This document shows, piece by piece, positions 1-12,259 of a stretch of DNA of 64,000 nucleotides. This DNA is from Monoplex corrugatus (lineage: Eukaryota; Mollusca; Gastropoda; Littorinimorpha; Ranellidae). Position 1 is the stretch's first letter, and each line of letters starts with the position of its first letter. The stretch is from assembly GCA_030674185.1 (NCBI GenBank), contig CM060307.1, positions 47,738,181-47,802,180 of the forward strand, written 5' to 3'. Position numbers and translations under genes: made by a program. Under the pieces are notes generated by a model. It ran no database searches and had not been told where the DNA came from. It saw only the letters and a list, made by a program, of their open reading frames with translations.

Positions 1-600
1 TTTTCTCCCATCTCCACTAGATCTTAAGTGGGTAATCTGGGTGCAAGTCTGTCGGAAGTCTGGCGAATTAGACGATAAACTGAAGTGCCGAGTACAGCAC
101 TCATTTAGCGCACGTCAAAGATGCCACGGCAACAACGGAGCTGTCTCTAACAAAATTACGTGGAAAAATCCACTTTCATATATAAACATAACTATATGCA
201 TACATACAAACAAACAAACAAACCAAACAGACAAACAAACAAACAAACTAAAAAGATGATGGCGCTGTGCTGTGCCCCCACGCTCTCCCCAAGGAGAGCA
301 ACCCAAAATCCACACGGTAAATCGTTTGTGATAACAAAGAAATAAATACAAAAGTATAAGAATCATTATTTTTTAAAGACACAGCCGCAGCTCTTCATAC
401 TTAGAAAGATCTATCTATTGCACATAAAAATGAGAAATGACTAGACAATAAAAATGAGAATGGGCTGGATTGTATTTTCCTAGCATAGCTTCCTAGAAGT
501 ACGAGTTTAATACCAGAAGACTTGGGTATAATAATAGTAACGGTATATTTCTAAAAACATACCCATCCCCAGTGAAGATTAATAAGATCGTCAAGCCACA
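1..600. other. Non-coding DNA without a recognisable gene
   Basis: No open frame here has coding character or splice context. The stretch holds a degenerate CAAA-type simple repeat (about 205-250) that produces short false frames on both strands. The remainder is AT-rich single-copy-like DNA running up to the minisatellite. Confidence 0.6.
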
Positions 601-860
601 ATATGCCATTCAAGGTCGTCAAACCATCGTCTCCTTTTTAGGATCGTCCAGCCATAGTCTCTTGTTCAAGATCGACCAGTCAGTCTCTTTTTCAAGATCG
701 ACCAGTCATAGTGTCTTTTCCAAGATCGACCAGTCATAGTCTCCTTTTCAAGATCGGCCAGTCATAGTTTCCTTTTTGAAGATCGACCAGTCATAGTTTC
801 CTTTTCAAGATCGACCAGTCATAGTTTCCTTTTCAAGATCGACCAGTCATAGTTTTTCCT
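601..860. repeat. 27-28 bp minisatellite, left part of a split array
   Basis: About nine imperfect copies of a unit containing AAGATCGACCAGTCATAGT separated by a T/C-rich spacer. The same unit resumes at 2158 after the LINE, so this is the left flank of one array interrupted by an insertion. The first copies (600-660) read GTCAAACCATCGTC and resemble the variant that dominates 2600-3475. Confidence 0.85.
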
Positions 861-1981
861 GTTCTCATCAATGACACTTACTCTCAACCTGCCTACCTGA
901 CCTGTGGTGTTCCACAAGGATCTGTCCTTGACCCTGTTCTTTTCACTCTTTACACCTCCCCCCTGTCCACCATCATCAACTCCCACTCTATAAAACACCA
1001 CTTCTATGCTGATGACACCAAACTTCAAGACAGTGACTCACCTGATAATATACAGCGCCTCTTGACTCGCACCACTGAGTGTCACTCGGACATTAAGAAC
1101 TGGATGACATACAATAAACTTCAGCTTAACGACGACAAGGCAGAAGCTATCCTCATTGACACCCGTCAGAAACTTTCTCAGCTGCCTCCTCTTTCTCTCC
1201 CATTACGTAACACATCAGTCCCAATTTCTGATTCAGCTAAAAACCTTGGTGTCTGCCGTGACTCTACCCTCTCCATGAACAACTTTGTTTCTCAAACTGC
1301 CAGATCTTGCTACTATCACCTCCATCGTATAAGCCTGATCAGGAAGTATCTCTCTGTCGAAACAACTGCAAAACTCGTTCTCTCCTTCATAATGTCTCGC
1401 ATTGACTATTGCAATTCACTCCTGTCTGATCTTCCTGCCTCCACCATTCACATCCTACAGCGCATTCAAAACAATGCTGCACGCCTTGTACTCAAAAAGA
1501 AAAAAAGCTGACCACATATCTCCTCTCCTGGCACAACTTCACTGGCTCCCTATATCAAAGCGCATACAGTACAAACTAGACACCATGTGCTACAAAAGCC
1601 TCAATAACGCAGCCCCCGATCACCTGTCAAGCCTGCTTGAGATCTATGTTCCCTCACGTACCCTCCGCTCTGCCTCCGATCCTCTGACTTTTCGCTTTCC
1701 ATGCACTAAGCTCAATACCTATGGTCCACGAGCCTTCTCTGTTTCTGGTCCACTCTCCTGGAACAAACTTCCCCTCTCAGTCCGTCAGCAACCTACTTTT
1801 GTCTCCTTCAAGTCCGCTCTCAAAACTCACCTTTTCTCCTCTGCATAAAATCCTGACCTCACTCAACCCCCTCTGCAGCCTGTCTCCACTCGGAGGGGAA
1901 TCACATTGTAATATATAATTGTACATAATATGCTCTTTATAATTTTCCATTGCTTTTATTCTTTCTCCCCATTTATAGCCA

Positions 1982-2069
<88 letters not shown>

Positions 2070-2160
2070 CGTGCGTGTGTGTCTGTTTCAGCGCTTAGAT
2101 TTGATTCTATCAAGATTTTGCGCTATATAAATACTGTAATTATTATTTAATTAATTATTA
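861..2160 (+). mobile_element. 5'-truncated CR1-like non-LTR retrotransposon
   Basis: The plus strand encodes the second half of a LINE reverse transcriptase. The palm motif [10 protein letters not shown] is near 907, and the catalytic YADD box, here FYADDTKL, is near 1003. The thumb and C-terminal region with [22 protein letters not shown] and LHWLP follows. The frame breaks near 1500 in an A-rich run and continues in another frame to a stop at 1846, ending in the family-typical KTHLF motif. The 3' tail passes through a (GT)n tract and ends with GCGCTATATAAA (2120-2131) followed by ATT repeats, as in the second copy at 15.9 kb. Endonuclease and the N-terminal RT are missing, so the copy is dead. 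The clade name (CR1/L2-like) rests on the C-terminal motifs only. Confidence 0.85.
1985..2083. repeat. (GT)n microsatellite inside the LINE 3' tail
   Basis: About 45 GT dinucleotides, with a GCGTGCGTGC variation at the right end. The tract lies between the LINE stop codon and its terminal GCGCTATATAAA motif, so it expanded within the element's 3' untranslated tail. Confidence 0.95.
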
Positions 2161-2520
2161 TTTTCAAGATCGACCAGTCATTGTTTCCTTTTCAAGATCG
2201 ACCATTGTTTCCTTTTCAAGATCGACCAGTCATAGTTTTCCTTTTCAAGATCGACCAGTCAGTCTCCTTTTCAAGATCAACCTGTCACAGTCTCCTTTTC
2301 AAGATCAACCAGTCACAGTCTCCCTTTCAAGATCGACCAGTCATAGTCTCCTTTTCAAGATCGACCAGTCATAGTCTCCTTTTCAAGATCGACCAGTCAT
2401 AGTCTCCTTTTCAAGATCGACCAGTCATAGTCTCCTTTTCAAGATCGACCAGTCATAGTCTCTCTTTCAAGACCGTCAAACCATTGTCTCCCGTTTCAGG
2501 ACGAAGATAAGTGTTTTCAA
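2158..2520. repeat. 27-28 bp minisatellite, right part of the split array
   Basis: Roughly twelve copies of the AAGATCGACCAGTCATAGTC unit in the same orientation as 601-860. They begin immediately after the LINE's terminal ATT run. Confidence 0.88.
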
Positions 2521-2579
2521 CGTGGCATGTGATCATCAAACCGCAGTCTCTCTTTCAAGATTGTAAAACCATAGGCTCC

Positions 2580-3475
2580 TTGTCAAGATCGACAATTCAG
2601 TCTTCGTTGCGAGATCATCAAACCGTAGTCTCCTCCCTTTCAAGATCGTCAAACCTTATCTCCCTTTCAAGATCGTCAAACCTTATCTTTCTTTCAAGAT
2701 CGTCAAACCTTATCTCTCTTTCAAGATCGTCAAACCTTATCTCTCTTTCAAGATAGTCAGACCTCATCTCTCTTTCAAGATCGTCAAACCTTACCTTCCT
2801 TTCAAGATCGTCAGACCTTATCTCTCTTTCAAGATCGTCAAACATTATCTCTCTTTCAAGATCGTCAAACATTATCTCTCTTTCAAGATCGTCAAACCTT
2901 ATCTCTCTTTCAAGATCGTCAAACATTATCTCTCTTTCAAGATCGTCAAACCTTATCTCTCTTTCAAGATCGTCAGACCTTACCTCCCTTTCAAGATCGT
3001 CAGACCTTATCTCTCTTTCAAGATCGTCAGACTTTATCTCTCTTTCAAGATCGTCAGACCTTATCTCTCTTTCAAGATTGTCAGACCTTATCTCTCTTTC
3101 GAGATCGTCAAACTTTATCTCTCTTTCAAGATCGTCAGACCTTATCTCTCTTTCAAGATCGTCAGACCTTATCTCTCTTTCAAGATCCTCAAACAGTATC
3201 TCCCTTTCAAAAATCGTCAAACCATAGTCTCCCTTTCGAGATCGTCAAACAGTATCTCCCTTTCGAGATCGCCAAGTCATAGTCTCCTTTTTAATATCCT
3301 CACACCGTAATCTTACTTTCCAGATCGTCAAACAGTAGTCTCCCTTTCGATATCGTCAAACCGCAGTTTCCCTTTAAGATCGTCAAATCATAGTCTCTTT
3401 TTCAAGATCGTCGACCTATAAATAAATATCAAAATCTTCAAGTCATAGTCTCTCTTTCAAGATCGTCAAACCATG
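2580..3475. repeat. 27 bp minisatellite, homogenised variant
   Basis: About thirty copies of a 27 bp unit containing TCTCTCTTTCAAGATCGTC and a variable AAACCTTA/AGACCTTA end. The period is a multiple of three, so a 200-residue frame stays open on the minus strand (repeating DDLEREIRS). There is no other coding evidence. The 5' and 3' edges are more degenerate than the centre, as expected for unequal exchange. Confidence 0.93.
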
Positions 3476-3479
3476 GCTT

Positions 3480-3800
3480 CCGAAGACACTATAAACTATA
3501 AGACAAAACTGAAAATTACTCCTATGAAATACAAAGTACGCCAATTACATGCAAGCTACGGTGCACTGCTAAGAAAATAATGTTAGAGGTCGGTTTGTTT
3601 TCCTACTTGCTTGAACAGTTCTTCAGAATGAAGGTCTATGGAGTGTCCTGCTTATGTTCACTCTTCCGTGCCTGAATTTCTGTTCCTTTTCGCAAATTTT
3701 ACAATACTGTCTTACATAATTCGGAACTGTTACAATAAGTGATCGGAAAGAAAACCCAAGCTCACTGCCTCAGTACTAAAAGATTGTGAATGAAAGTAAA
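3480..3800. other. Non-coding DNA between satellite and microsatellite
   Basis: No gene or repeat family recognised. Codon bias is lacking in all frames. Confidence 0.5.
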
Positions 3801-3812
3801 CTCTGCACTTAC

Positions 3813-4020
3813 TGACAGAGGTAGAGGCCACACGGACGATTTGTCATCGGTGTGAGAGCAGGAAGCAGGCCCGAGTACTCGAGTTCAGGTAGAACAACAA
3901 CAGACTTTTGATATCTCAAATTAGCTAGTGCATCTCGGTGGAAAAGAATACCGTGCCACAGGAAACTATACGTATATGGGGGATTAGAGAAAGCCATCAA
4001 TGAGCACTCGGCGGCAAAGC
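3813..4020 (-). CDS. Possible orphan exon with Ig-like residues
   Basis: On the minus strand an open frame reads through SNPPYTYSFLWHG, ANLRYQKSVVVLPELEYSG and ends in CGLYLCQ. It stops at a good donor (TCA|GTAAGT, exon edge 3813). A W in the first half and a GLYLC near the end resemble the B and F strands of an immunoglobulin domain, but the spacing and the missing DxG before the tyrosine are imperfect. The upstream boundary is uncertain; an AG near 4020 is one choice. No partner exon was identified. It may be a relic or a chance frame. Confidence 0.22.
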
Positions 4021-4285
4021 TAGTGGCAAAGAACACAACCTCGCTCTCTACCTGGTCATTCATGATTTTGTCAAAAAGGAGAACACACACACACTCACTC
4101 ACATGCACAGAGCACACGCCCACACTCAGACTGCGTTCATTTTATGGCCGATTGAAAGAGATAACGAATACTGATAAATGCTATTGGTACAGTGCATTTA
4201 CGTAGAATTTCATTATTTCCCTTATTTTTGTATCGTCACATACAAAAGTTTCCTTTGCAGAAGGTTCAACAAACATGGTGATGTC

Positions 4286-4502
<217 letters not shown>

Positions 4503-4950
4503 CACGAAATAACTCATCGCACTTCTCTTAAAACATAGACCTCAACCAAAACGAAAAATGTTGTCAGACATAATACAATAATACACAATTCTTTTGTTGA
4601 AGTTCGAAAAAAACAATTAATGAAAACACAAACAAACTAAAAACCAAAGAAACAAACGCATTTTCAATGAAGATTAATAGCAATCAATTCACCAGCTAAC
4701 CCTCCCGTCTATCCACCCACAATAAAACACCTGTTCAACTCTACGTGTTATTCACGAACCTAAAGGGATTGGAATTCGTGTCTCACTGTTCCCCTGCCCG
4801 TGCCGTGGGGTAAGATTGTTTGGATTGACCACTGTGGCATCAACCAATTTTTACGGGTATTTACTCCCGATGAAACCCAACTTAGTCCCTTTCGCCCACC
4901 CACAATACGTGGCCTTGGGTATGTGGTTAACCGGGTCTCCTCTCTTCGAA
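4503..4950. other. AT-rich non-coding DNA
   Basis: No gene recognised. The interval is low-complexity A-rich DNA followed by a moderately GC-balanced stretch. Confidence 0.5.
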
Positions 4951-4961
4951 GACTGGGAGAC

Positions 4962-4986
4962 CGACCGACCGACCGACCGACCGACC
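4962..4986. repeat. Short (CCGA)n tract
   Basis: Six tandem copies of the tetranucleotide CGAC/CCGA. It gives false PTDRPTD-like peptides in two frames. Confidence 0.85.
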
Positions 4987-5387
4987 TGTCGCAGGGGCTT
5001 GGAACATACTCATGTGAACAATGCCAACGAAAACTAAAATCATCAAGTCGATATATTATTTATTTATTTTGTTCATTTATCTGTTTTGTTACATTCTGTC
5101 AAACACTTTACAATTTTGAGTTGGTTCAATGAAGCAGGTAGGCTATTCTTTTACCCTTTATGAATGTCGTCGTAATCACATATAAAAGAAACAGTTTATA
5201 CGTGCTTCACCCACTTGCGCTGTATACTGGGTTTGATTGATTGATTTAGTTCAGTTTTAAGTAAGCATCCACTCCACACGATAAGGCCGACGGGGATAAT
5301 CATTCCAGGGAAGTGGGTGAAGGGGGACTTATCTTATACCGACACCATCGATCAATTATGTTGAGATGGGCCATATAATAATAAGAA

Positions 5388-5455
5388 TGCCAGGTTTAAC
5401 CAACAACCACTGGCATGTGAATCCGACGCTAAACCAACTGAGCTACTGAGGCCTG
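5388..5455 (-). repeat. tRNA-derived SINE head or tRNA pseudogene
   Basis: The minus strand contains a good RNA polymerase III A box, TAGCTCAGTTGG, about 5439-5450. A B-box-like GGTTAAACC follows about 35 bases later. The surrounding sequence partly matches a tRNA fold, but the anticodon arm is not clean and no aminoacyl stem closes. A tRNA-derived SINE is more likely than a working tRNA. Confidence 0.5.
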
Positions 5456-6126
5456 CTCGTGTGTCTGGGGCAGAGGAGTGTCTATTGTGATAGCAGCCAC
5501 AATGTGTTCAAATACTCTGCATATTTACTTATTTGTTTGTTTATTTGTTTATTCATTCGGTTTTTGTTGTTGTTGTTTTTTGTTGTTGTTTTGTTTTTTG
5601 TTTTTTTTGCATGTTGGTTCCCGCGGCTTCTGAAGCATTTTATTTGTCTTGGTAAACAGGACAGACCTGGGTGACGCGTTCAAATGCTTTGATGCCAGTG
5701 CCACAGAGGTTATGTAGCAGATATAAATAGCGACAAAGATTGGCAATTCCTCCTACTTCCGGCTTATGGTAGGCCTACTGCTGTCTCAACATCGATACCT
5801 ATTTGTTTTATCAGATTACAGCCTTTATACTTCAATTACTTGTTTTATCGGTTGACTGCCTTTATGTTTCAACATTACTCAAAGGCAAGTTAAAGACTGT
5901 TAAGGTTGTTGCTTAGTAAATGATATTGTGCATATGTGGTGGTAGTTTGTTCCTAACTGACGACCGAGATAGGAAGTTTTTCTCAAATTTCTTTCGGCTT
6001 TCTGTTTCAGTCTCTATCACTTATGATCATAAACGCCTCCGTTTTGAATGGTTTGTAAATTGACTGCTTATAATTTTTTAACTTAAGCTTGATGAATGAC
6101 AGCAATATCATTTGGATCTGTATGCT
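5456..6126. other. Non-coding DNA, T-rich
   Basis: A TTTG/TTG-rich simple region (about 5525-5610) is followed by apparently unique non-coding DNA. No gene or clear repeat family seen. Confidence 0.5.
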
Positions 6127-6372
6127 TTAGAAAAAGATAAGTAACATTTATAGGACATTCTATGAGGCAAGAGAAATTTGGGCACCTAGTCATAATATTC
6201 CTGGAAAGCTAGTGGGAAAAAGAGCACCAGGTAGACCCAGTGAAAAAACATAGTTTTGTAGAGTAGATGGGGAAAAGGTGGTAGGAGACATACTTGCAGC
6301 GACATAATATGTATTCGCATAGAGGGCCATGATCGCCAACACCATGCGGCAAGGAACATGATGATGATGGTG
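6127..6372 (+). mobile_element. 3' end of an RTE-like LINE (degenerate copy)
   Basis: This stretch matches the C-terminal coding end of the element at 18.7-18.95 kb. It has the sequence for RxATFIGHFMR, a remnant of GKRAPGRPRE, and the terminal block GATCGCCAACACCATGCGGC followed by ATGATGATG. Frame breaks and a stop after the GRP motif show that it is decayed. It is one of at least six such ends in the window. Confidence 0.8.
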
Positions 6373-6424
6373 CTTAAGAATCCAGTTGCATAACGTGGCG
6401 ATCGTAGATTGTGGCAGAGTTAGA

Positions 6425-6947
6425 TCTTCCCCCGTGGGAATGCCAGGGGCTCTTTCAGTATAAACAGTATCCCCACCTTGAAATTCTGTGCTAGAAATAT
6501 CCTGTTTTCTGTCACTGCCTTTACCGGTATTTCTTTCCCTCTTCTTTGTTTTCTGTTATTTCTTCCTGTCATTTTCTGTCTTGCTGGTCCATTCACCTGT
6601 ATGTGTTTGATAAAGTCTTACCTACTTTCTCTTAGAATTGTTAATTGGGTAGGCCTACATGTGTTAAGTACATTTTTGGCTCAAGGGAAATGAGATAAGC
6701 GGAAGCAATTTTAGGTAATTTAGTGTCTTTGGTTATGTTTAAATTTGTGTTTTTTAAGCCCTCTGTGCGATAAATTGGACGGAGTGGTCAACGCCAGGGG
6801 CATCTCCCTAGATTATGTGCGCAAATGCATTGATATGATTGCTTAATTTTCTTTTCCTTCTTTTTTTCCTTGTTGAAGCATTGTGTATGTTTTGAACTGG
6901 TTGATGTGGCTCTTTGCAGTCGGCTGGGCTTTAAACAAAATTAACAG
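6425..6947 (+). repeat. About 520 bp dispersed repeat, copy A
   Basis: It starts with a CCCCGTGGG...GGGGCTCTTTCAGTA segment and passes through GCTGGTCCATTCACCTGTAT and GATAAATTGGACGGAGTGG. It ends with GGCTGGGCTTTAAAC and an A-rich tail. Matching copies are at 35.7 kb (plus), 38.8 kb (plus, 3' part) and 53.5-54.1 kb (minus). No coding capacity is evident. The directional A-rich 3' end suggests a non-autonomous retroposon. Confidence 0.8.
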
Positions 6948-8655
6948 CAACAGCTAGATCTAGTTGCCGGTCTCTTTCTCCATGCCTGTGGTTATAAATT
7001 CTGCACTCTAACATTGTTATAATATATTTTGCTTCATTTTGAAAACTGATGAAAATTAGTATGTGTCTGTAATCACATCAAACACACATCTACCACCACA
7101 CTCCACATGCATGTTATTTTTCCTTCTATACCCTATGCGGGGTTGCAGTTGCTGCGTAAATAACACACGTGCGCAGGTGACTCGGGTTGATTCGTTTGAA
7201 AATAAAGTTTTTGCAAAAGAAACAATGAACAAACGTATTCCTTATTAAAAGATAAACAAAAAACAAACAAACAACAACAACAACAAAAAACCCCACTCGA
7301 TAATGCTCAGCTCCATGTCCCTGTGGGTGTACAGAGTGGAACCCGAAGGGTAAAAGAAGCGGAAAACAGAATTGGATGTCCAGAGAGTTACGAAATGGTT
7401 GGATTGGTGGGCGGTCTGAGTAATTCACTGTCACCTGCAGTCGTTTATCCTCCCTTCAGCTGACCGCTCTTTGTGTGCGGCTTTGCTCCTAAAGACACGC
7501 TCTGTATGGACACACAGAGAAAGTGAAAGAGAGATAGGCGAGGGAGGAATGGGGTCCACTGGCCTTCTGCCAAGCAGGGGGAAATAGAGAGAGAAAGAGA
7601 GAGCCAGTAACAAAGTGTTTCATTAAGAAGATTTAAAAAAGAAGACCCTATCAGCTCTTCAGTATTGGGTGATGGAAAAACCCAAACTGGTTTAAACGAA
7701 ATAAACTTCTGAGGGTGAAGGGAACAATACTAACTCGTACGCAGACACGCGCTTATTCCTATTTAACGGGGTGTTAAGTTGGCACTGAAAAGGAGATTTG
7801 AACACAGCTGAAGTTAAAATGTTCGATTCATTGTTCTGACTGATGCAGGGAAAGGGAAATTTTAGAGTTAGCGTAGCTAACGATGAAAAATTATGCCTTT
7901 CTGTAATACTAACAGTCTCTCTTATTGCAAATCTGTGTGGTCTATACATGTAGTTTTTCAGTGTGCAGATTTTGTTAGCATGTCCAGTGTTAACCTACTT
8001 CAGCGCTTAACCTACTTCATCGGCGTGTCCAGCTCGTAGCACCATTAACTCATCTCCTCTACCGTACCATTAATACTGCTATCACATCAGCCCACTACAG
8101 ATGGAATAGAACTCCCCTCCCTCCAATCCTTCATCTCCCGGAAAGGCTGAATCACATGGTTCACAAGTTCTGCAATTCCATTCTTCCTATGACCACACAT
8201 GAAAAAAGAATGACTATCCCACCCAGGAAGGAAACTCGAAATAGCGATCTGACAGTCTGTTAAAAACAACAGCTCATAGGCGCACAGCAACATATTCCAA
8301 CGCAACCGTTTAATAACCTACTGAGCACGTATTATCCCTCTAAGCAACTCTCCCTCTTACCTACATGTAGAGTACTACTACTACCCTTTCTGGTACAAAG
8401 CACTAAATAAAGAAATAAAAAGGAAAGAAGTGAAATACATAGATGAATCAGTTTAAAGACATGCACTTTCACTTCCTTGACGTATTCCATCGCCATCACC
8501 TCCAGACCGGTCCATCGCAGAATCACTAAAACTAACATAGATCGCAAAGTACTTTTAACCATAGCTGCAGACCCACCTCCACCATCACGCTGTCTATTTC
8601 AACATAATCGGAGCACTTTGAATTGCCCATGTTCTTGTTTTCTCCACCCCAGTCC
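6948..8655. other. Non-coding DNA without recognised gene
   Basis: Frames of 60-100 residues occur on both strands but show no conserved motif, and their splice context is poor. A CAA-rich simple run lies at about 7255-7290. A minus-strand frame at 8087-8305 has somewhat protein-like composition but could not be assigned. Confidence 0.5.
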
Positions 8656-8659
8656 CTCT

Positions 8660-8676
8660 CTTTCTCTCCTTCTTTG

Positions 8677-8707
<31 letters not shown>

Positions 8708-8712
8708 CTTCC
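8660..8712. repeat. (TC)n simple repeat
   Basis: CT-rich stretch with an uninterrupted TC core near 8680-8700. Confidence 0.85.
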
Positions 8713-11700
8713 TCTTTCAATGTCTTTTTTTCTTTTTGTCGTCTACTCAGGAGGACTGGTCAACACCTGGAAAGATTCCAAAACGCTATGCTATACCTGC
8801 AGAGTATGTTAAAAAAAAAATCACTCTTCAAACATTGCTTCTGTTGAAACAACAGCTGTATTTTTGAGAAAAAAAGAAAAGATAGCTTTCCTCTTAATTA
8901 AAACTTTGCTCCAAATGTATTCACATTCAACCATACATAGTCATGCTAGCTAACACCATGGATATCATGCTAATTAACATCACGGAGACCTTCAAAAGTC
9001 TAAAAAATAATTTTCAAATATTGTAAATTAATTGTAACAGGAGGCCTTTCATCCTAACGAATGGCTTTCACTTTCATCCCAACGAATGACTTCCCTGGGC
9101 GACTTTAAAAAAAAAATCTGACATGCCCCAATGTAATAACGAAAGCCCATCGCCACATTAAAAAGCGCAGCGCGGTCACACAAAAGGACGTAGGCTGTTC
9201 CGCTTTTAATCGGCCAACACCCTTAACAATCTGAAAGCACTGGTGGTGGTCCCCACGCCCAAATCAAGTGTTTTGGTAAACTATGCTGGACATTTCTTGG
9301 TCAGATCGCCTCGTGTCTATTCATCTCAATTCCCTACAATACTGAATGGGCAAACTGCAGCTGGCCGTGGTAAAGGTCTGGTCAGCCAGTGTCCAGCGTG
9401 TTTTGATGAACTCCGTGGACCTGGGGAAATTGAATGGAGCAAGGCACTCGCCCAGCTCTTCCTACGAGTCTCATAACAACACTCCACGTACACAGAACGG
9501 ATGAGACGTCTAAAGGGGACCTCAGGGCAGCTTTGTATCCCAAAATCCATTGTGGCACAGATTTGGGATAGAGGAATTATGTGAGGGAGGAGATTAATCT
9601 GTTAGAAGTCCAAGTGTGTGGAATTAATTATTATTGTGCTGTGGCAGAAGAGAAATCTGTTTAAAGTGCAAACATGCGACATTCATTTCTACAGATCTGA
9701 CAAATGAACCCCATCTTTCTTCACCTTTTTGGTTTTTGTTTTTGTTTCTATATCCATTTCTGACTCATTTGAAGACTGACAGAATCTCTTACCAGCTTCA
9801 AAATATTCGTTTTTTTTCTTTTTCCATTCACTCATTTGTTTGCTGTTGAGCAACTTGCATGAAAGAAATGGACAAGTTAATCAAAATGCAATGAGGAGCA
9901 GGCCTACTCTTAAATGAGCTACTGTTTGTATATTTCTGTTCGCTTCTTTTTTTCCTGAAAAGATGTACGAATACTTCGTCAGTTACTAACAAAATGTATA
10001 CCGGATGTATGCATGGTTATGGCCTATTTTGAGGGCAGGGTAATATATGTCCAAAGTGCCTTGAATGGACAACGTTAGAATAGGCTCACTGCCTTTATTT
10101 CGAAATTAAGATGGTGCTTGTTTTCAGTGTCAAGAATTTGACAGACATACATTTCTTTAAAAAAAAACAACAGTGTAGAAACAAAACCTTCATGATCTAA
10201 AGAAGTACTTCTTTTGATTTTGTAAAGGACATGGGAACATGGATGACATAATTGTAGCCCTTACACGATCTCCACCCCTTAATAATGCAATGCACTTGAC
10301 AAAGACAGTCAATACCCGACTCAGAAATGGAAAAAGGGGACCGACTTGCGCCGCGGTTTTATTTGATGATCCTTTAGTTTCAACACCGGATATTGTGATG
10401 CACACGTTTCATTAAATCGTGTTTGGACGGGAAGATTTCAATTTCCCGGTTCCCGATGACAACACAAAACATTGCTCCCGGCCTCCTCGCCTGTTATCCC
10501 CGTCCCTTGTTCAATAAGACTTGTCTGGGCTGACCCAAACCATTACTCTGGTTAATCGTGTGACCCGGAACACCGAGACTACCATTACTTCCGCTCGTTT
10601 CTGGTCCCGCCTGGCTCATTACCCGCACTGGTTCCCTTGATGTTCATTCGTGCATGAGCCTTTCTTCAAACGGATCGTCCGGAAAACATCTTGATGGATT
10701 GATTGAACTTTCTTGAGAAACGATATACTCAAAGGTAGATGGAAAGCAAACTACTGAATCATTATTTCTATTTTGACAGAAAAACTGTATGACTGACTGT
10801 CTAGCCTACTCATGATCAGGGATAAAAACACAAAAATCTACACAAGGCGATTATCTTTTTTACGTCAGTTTCCAAGTGGCGATCATCATCGGTTTGGTGT
10901 TGGTGTCAGACCCAGAGTAGAAGATTGAGTGTACATTCAAGAGAATCATGTCATCGCACTCAGACAATTCTGTATGTGTTTCATCCATTCTGCCATCTGC
11001 AGATACCTTGAGCCTGCGCAAAACCCTGCCGCTGGTAATGTCTTGAAATGGAAGAGGGGGAGGAGGGAGAAAGATAATCCATAAAAGCGCAAAGCTGATA
11101 CTGCCAGAATGACTGGAGCATGAAGATGGGCAGCGAACAGATCAGTTGTTATGCTGCAGGCTGGAACTGAACTTAAGATATCAGAATGCAGACTTAATAT
11201 GGGCTGAGTGATAAGGAAGGTAACTATCCAGACAAGCCAAGGCTGGTTTGAAATGGTCAGTCCATACTATGTGCCATACTCTTTGCTAATTGTATGGCTT
11301 CATGTCACTGATCTTAAGTTAAAACTGTTTATGCTCCCATGAAAGTTACGTTAAAATGATGTCGATCCCAAAAAAACAATGTAGGCCTAGCAGCTGTTTT
11401 ATGCCATGCCAACTGCAGATATGTCATGGTGGTATCTGTCTGGATACATCCAAGCCTCATTAAATCGCCTGTCTCTTTCTCGCAAAACAATGACTCATTA
11501 CAATATTCTTGCAAAGATCAACTGCAACGCTGATCTTTTTACCATGAAAATTTGTTCAGAATAAAATAATTTGTTCGTTCGAATTTGTATCACGAATTTG
11601 TGTCAGGCTTGTAAAAAGTACCGCGAAAACGGTCGGGCCGCAATAACAACCTCCTTGTCTGATTAAAGAAATAAAACCTGTAGTCTTTCAAAAGATTGCT

Positions 11701-11777
11701 TGTTTTCAGTATCCCATTTAAGAAAATATGGTTGAAACGATGAATCACTATGTGAATTTCAAACAAAGTTTTTGCAG
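8713..11777. other. Long non-coding interval
   Basis: No exon with good splice sites on both sides and no recognisable protein motif was found on either strand. The base composition is mixed, with short A or T runs only. There may be unrecognised old repeats. Confidence 0.5.
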
Positions 11778-12040
11778 GCTGGTTGATTCTTTTGATACAG
11801 CCGTGGACTCAAGATCCGACAGATCAAATCCCATCCCGCAATATTAAACACTGTTCGCTGCCAATCTTAATTAATTTGGTGGTGTCAGTTCAGTGTTTTA
11901 TAAGGTCCTCTCTTTCTCTCCAATTCAAGACATTGTCAGCGCGCCCAGGAGTCTGCCAGATTACCGCTGGCAGATCTGCGTGAAGCGCGTATGAAATGGT
12001 TAGTCCGTCTTGAACAAATTCCAACGACAATTCACTACCA
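11778..12040 (+). repeat. SINE-like repeat, copy 1
   Basis: It aligns along its length with 36243-36530. Shared blocks include GACTCAAGA near the start, a B-box-like TCAAATCCCATCC, GGTGGTGTCAG, GGAGTCTGCCAGAT and TTGAACA near the end. A second copy in an intron 24 kb away shows that it is dispersed. tRNA derivation is inferred from the B-box-like motif. Confidence 0.65.
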
Positions 12041-12041
12041 T

Positions 12042-12084
12042 TTCATCCCCCCTCCCCCCCCCCCCTTTTTTTTTTCCCCCCTCT
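12042..12084. repeat. Polypyrimidine tract (C then T then C runs)
   Basis: Consecutive C-rich, T-rich and C-rich homopolymer runs directly after the SINE-like copy. It may be the tail of that element or a separate simple repeat. Confidence 0.8.
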
Positions 12085-12167
12085 CATATCGGAATTGCTT
12101 AGCACAGTGCGGGCTAGGGAAGGTGTGTGAAAACATTAAAGCGCTACCTTCCTATCCGTTCAGCCTG

Positions 12168-12169
<2 letters not shown>

Positions 12170-12229
<60 letters not shown>

Positions 12230-12256
12230 CGCGCGCGCGCGTATGTGTGTGTGTGC
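12170..12256. repeat. (GT)n microsatellite
   Basis: GT dinucleotides with one TTTG interruption and a short alternating GC stretch (GCGCGCGCGC) near 12229. Confidence 0.93.
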
Positions 12257-12259
12257 CTA

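Noticed and set aside
2618..3220. A 200-residue minus-strand protein of DDLEREIRS repeats
   Set aside because: It is fully explained by a 27 bp minisatellite whose period is divisible by three. There is no start context, no flanking exon and no unique sequence.
5388..5455. A functional tRNA gene on the minus strand
   Set aside because: A and B boxes are present, but the acceptor stem does not pair and the anticodon arm is poor. A tRNA-derived SINE head is more likely.
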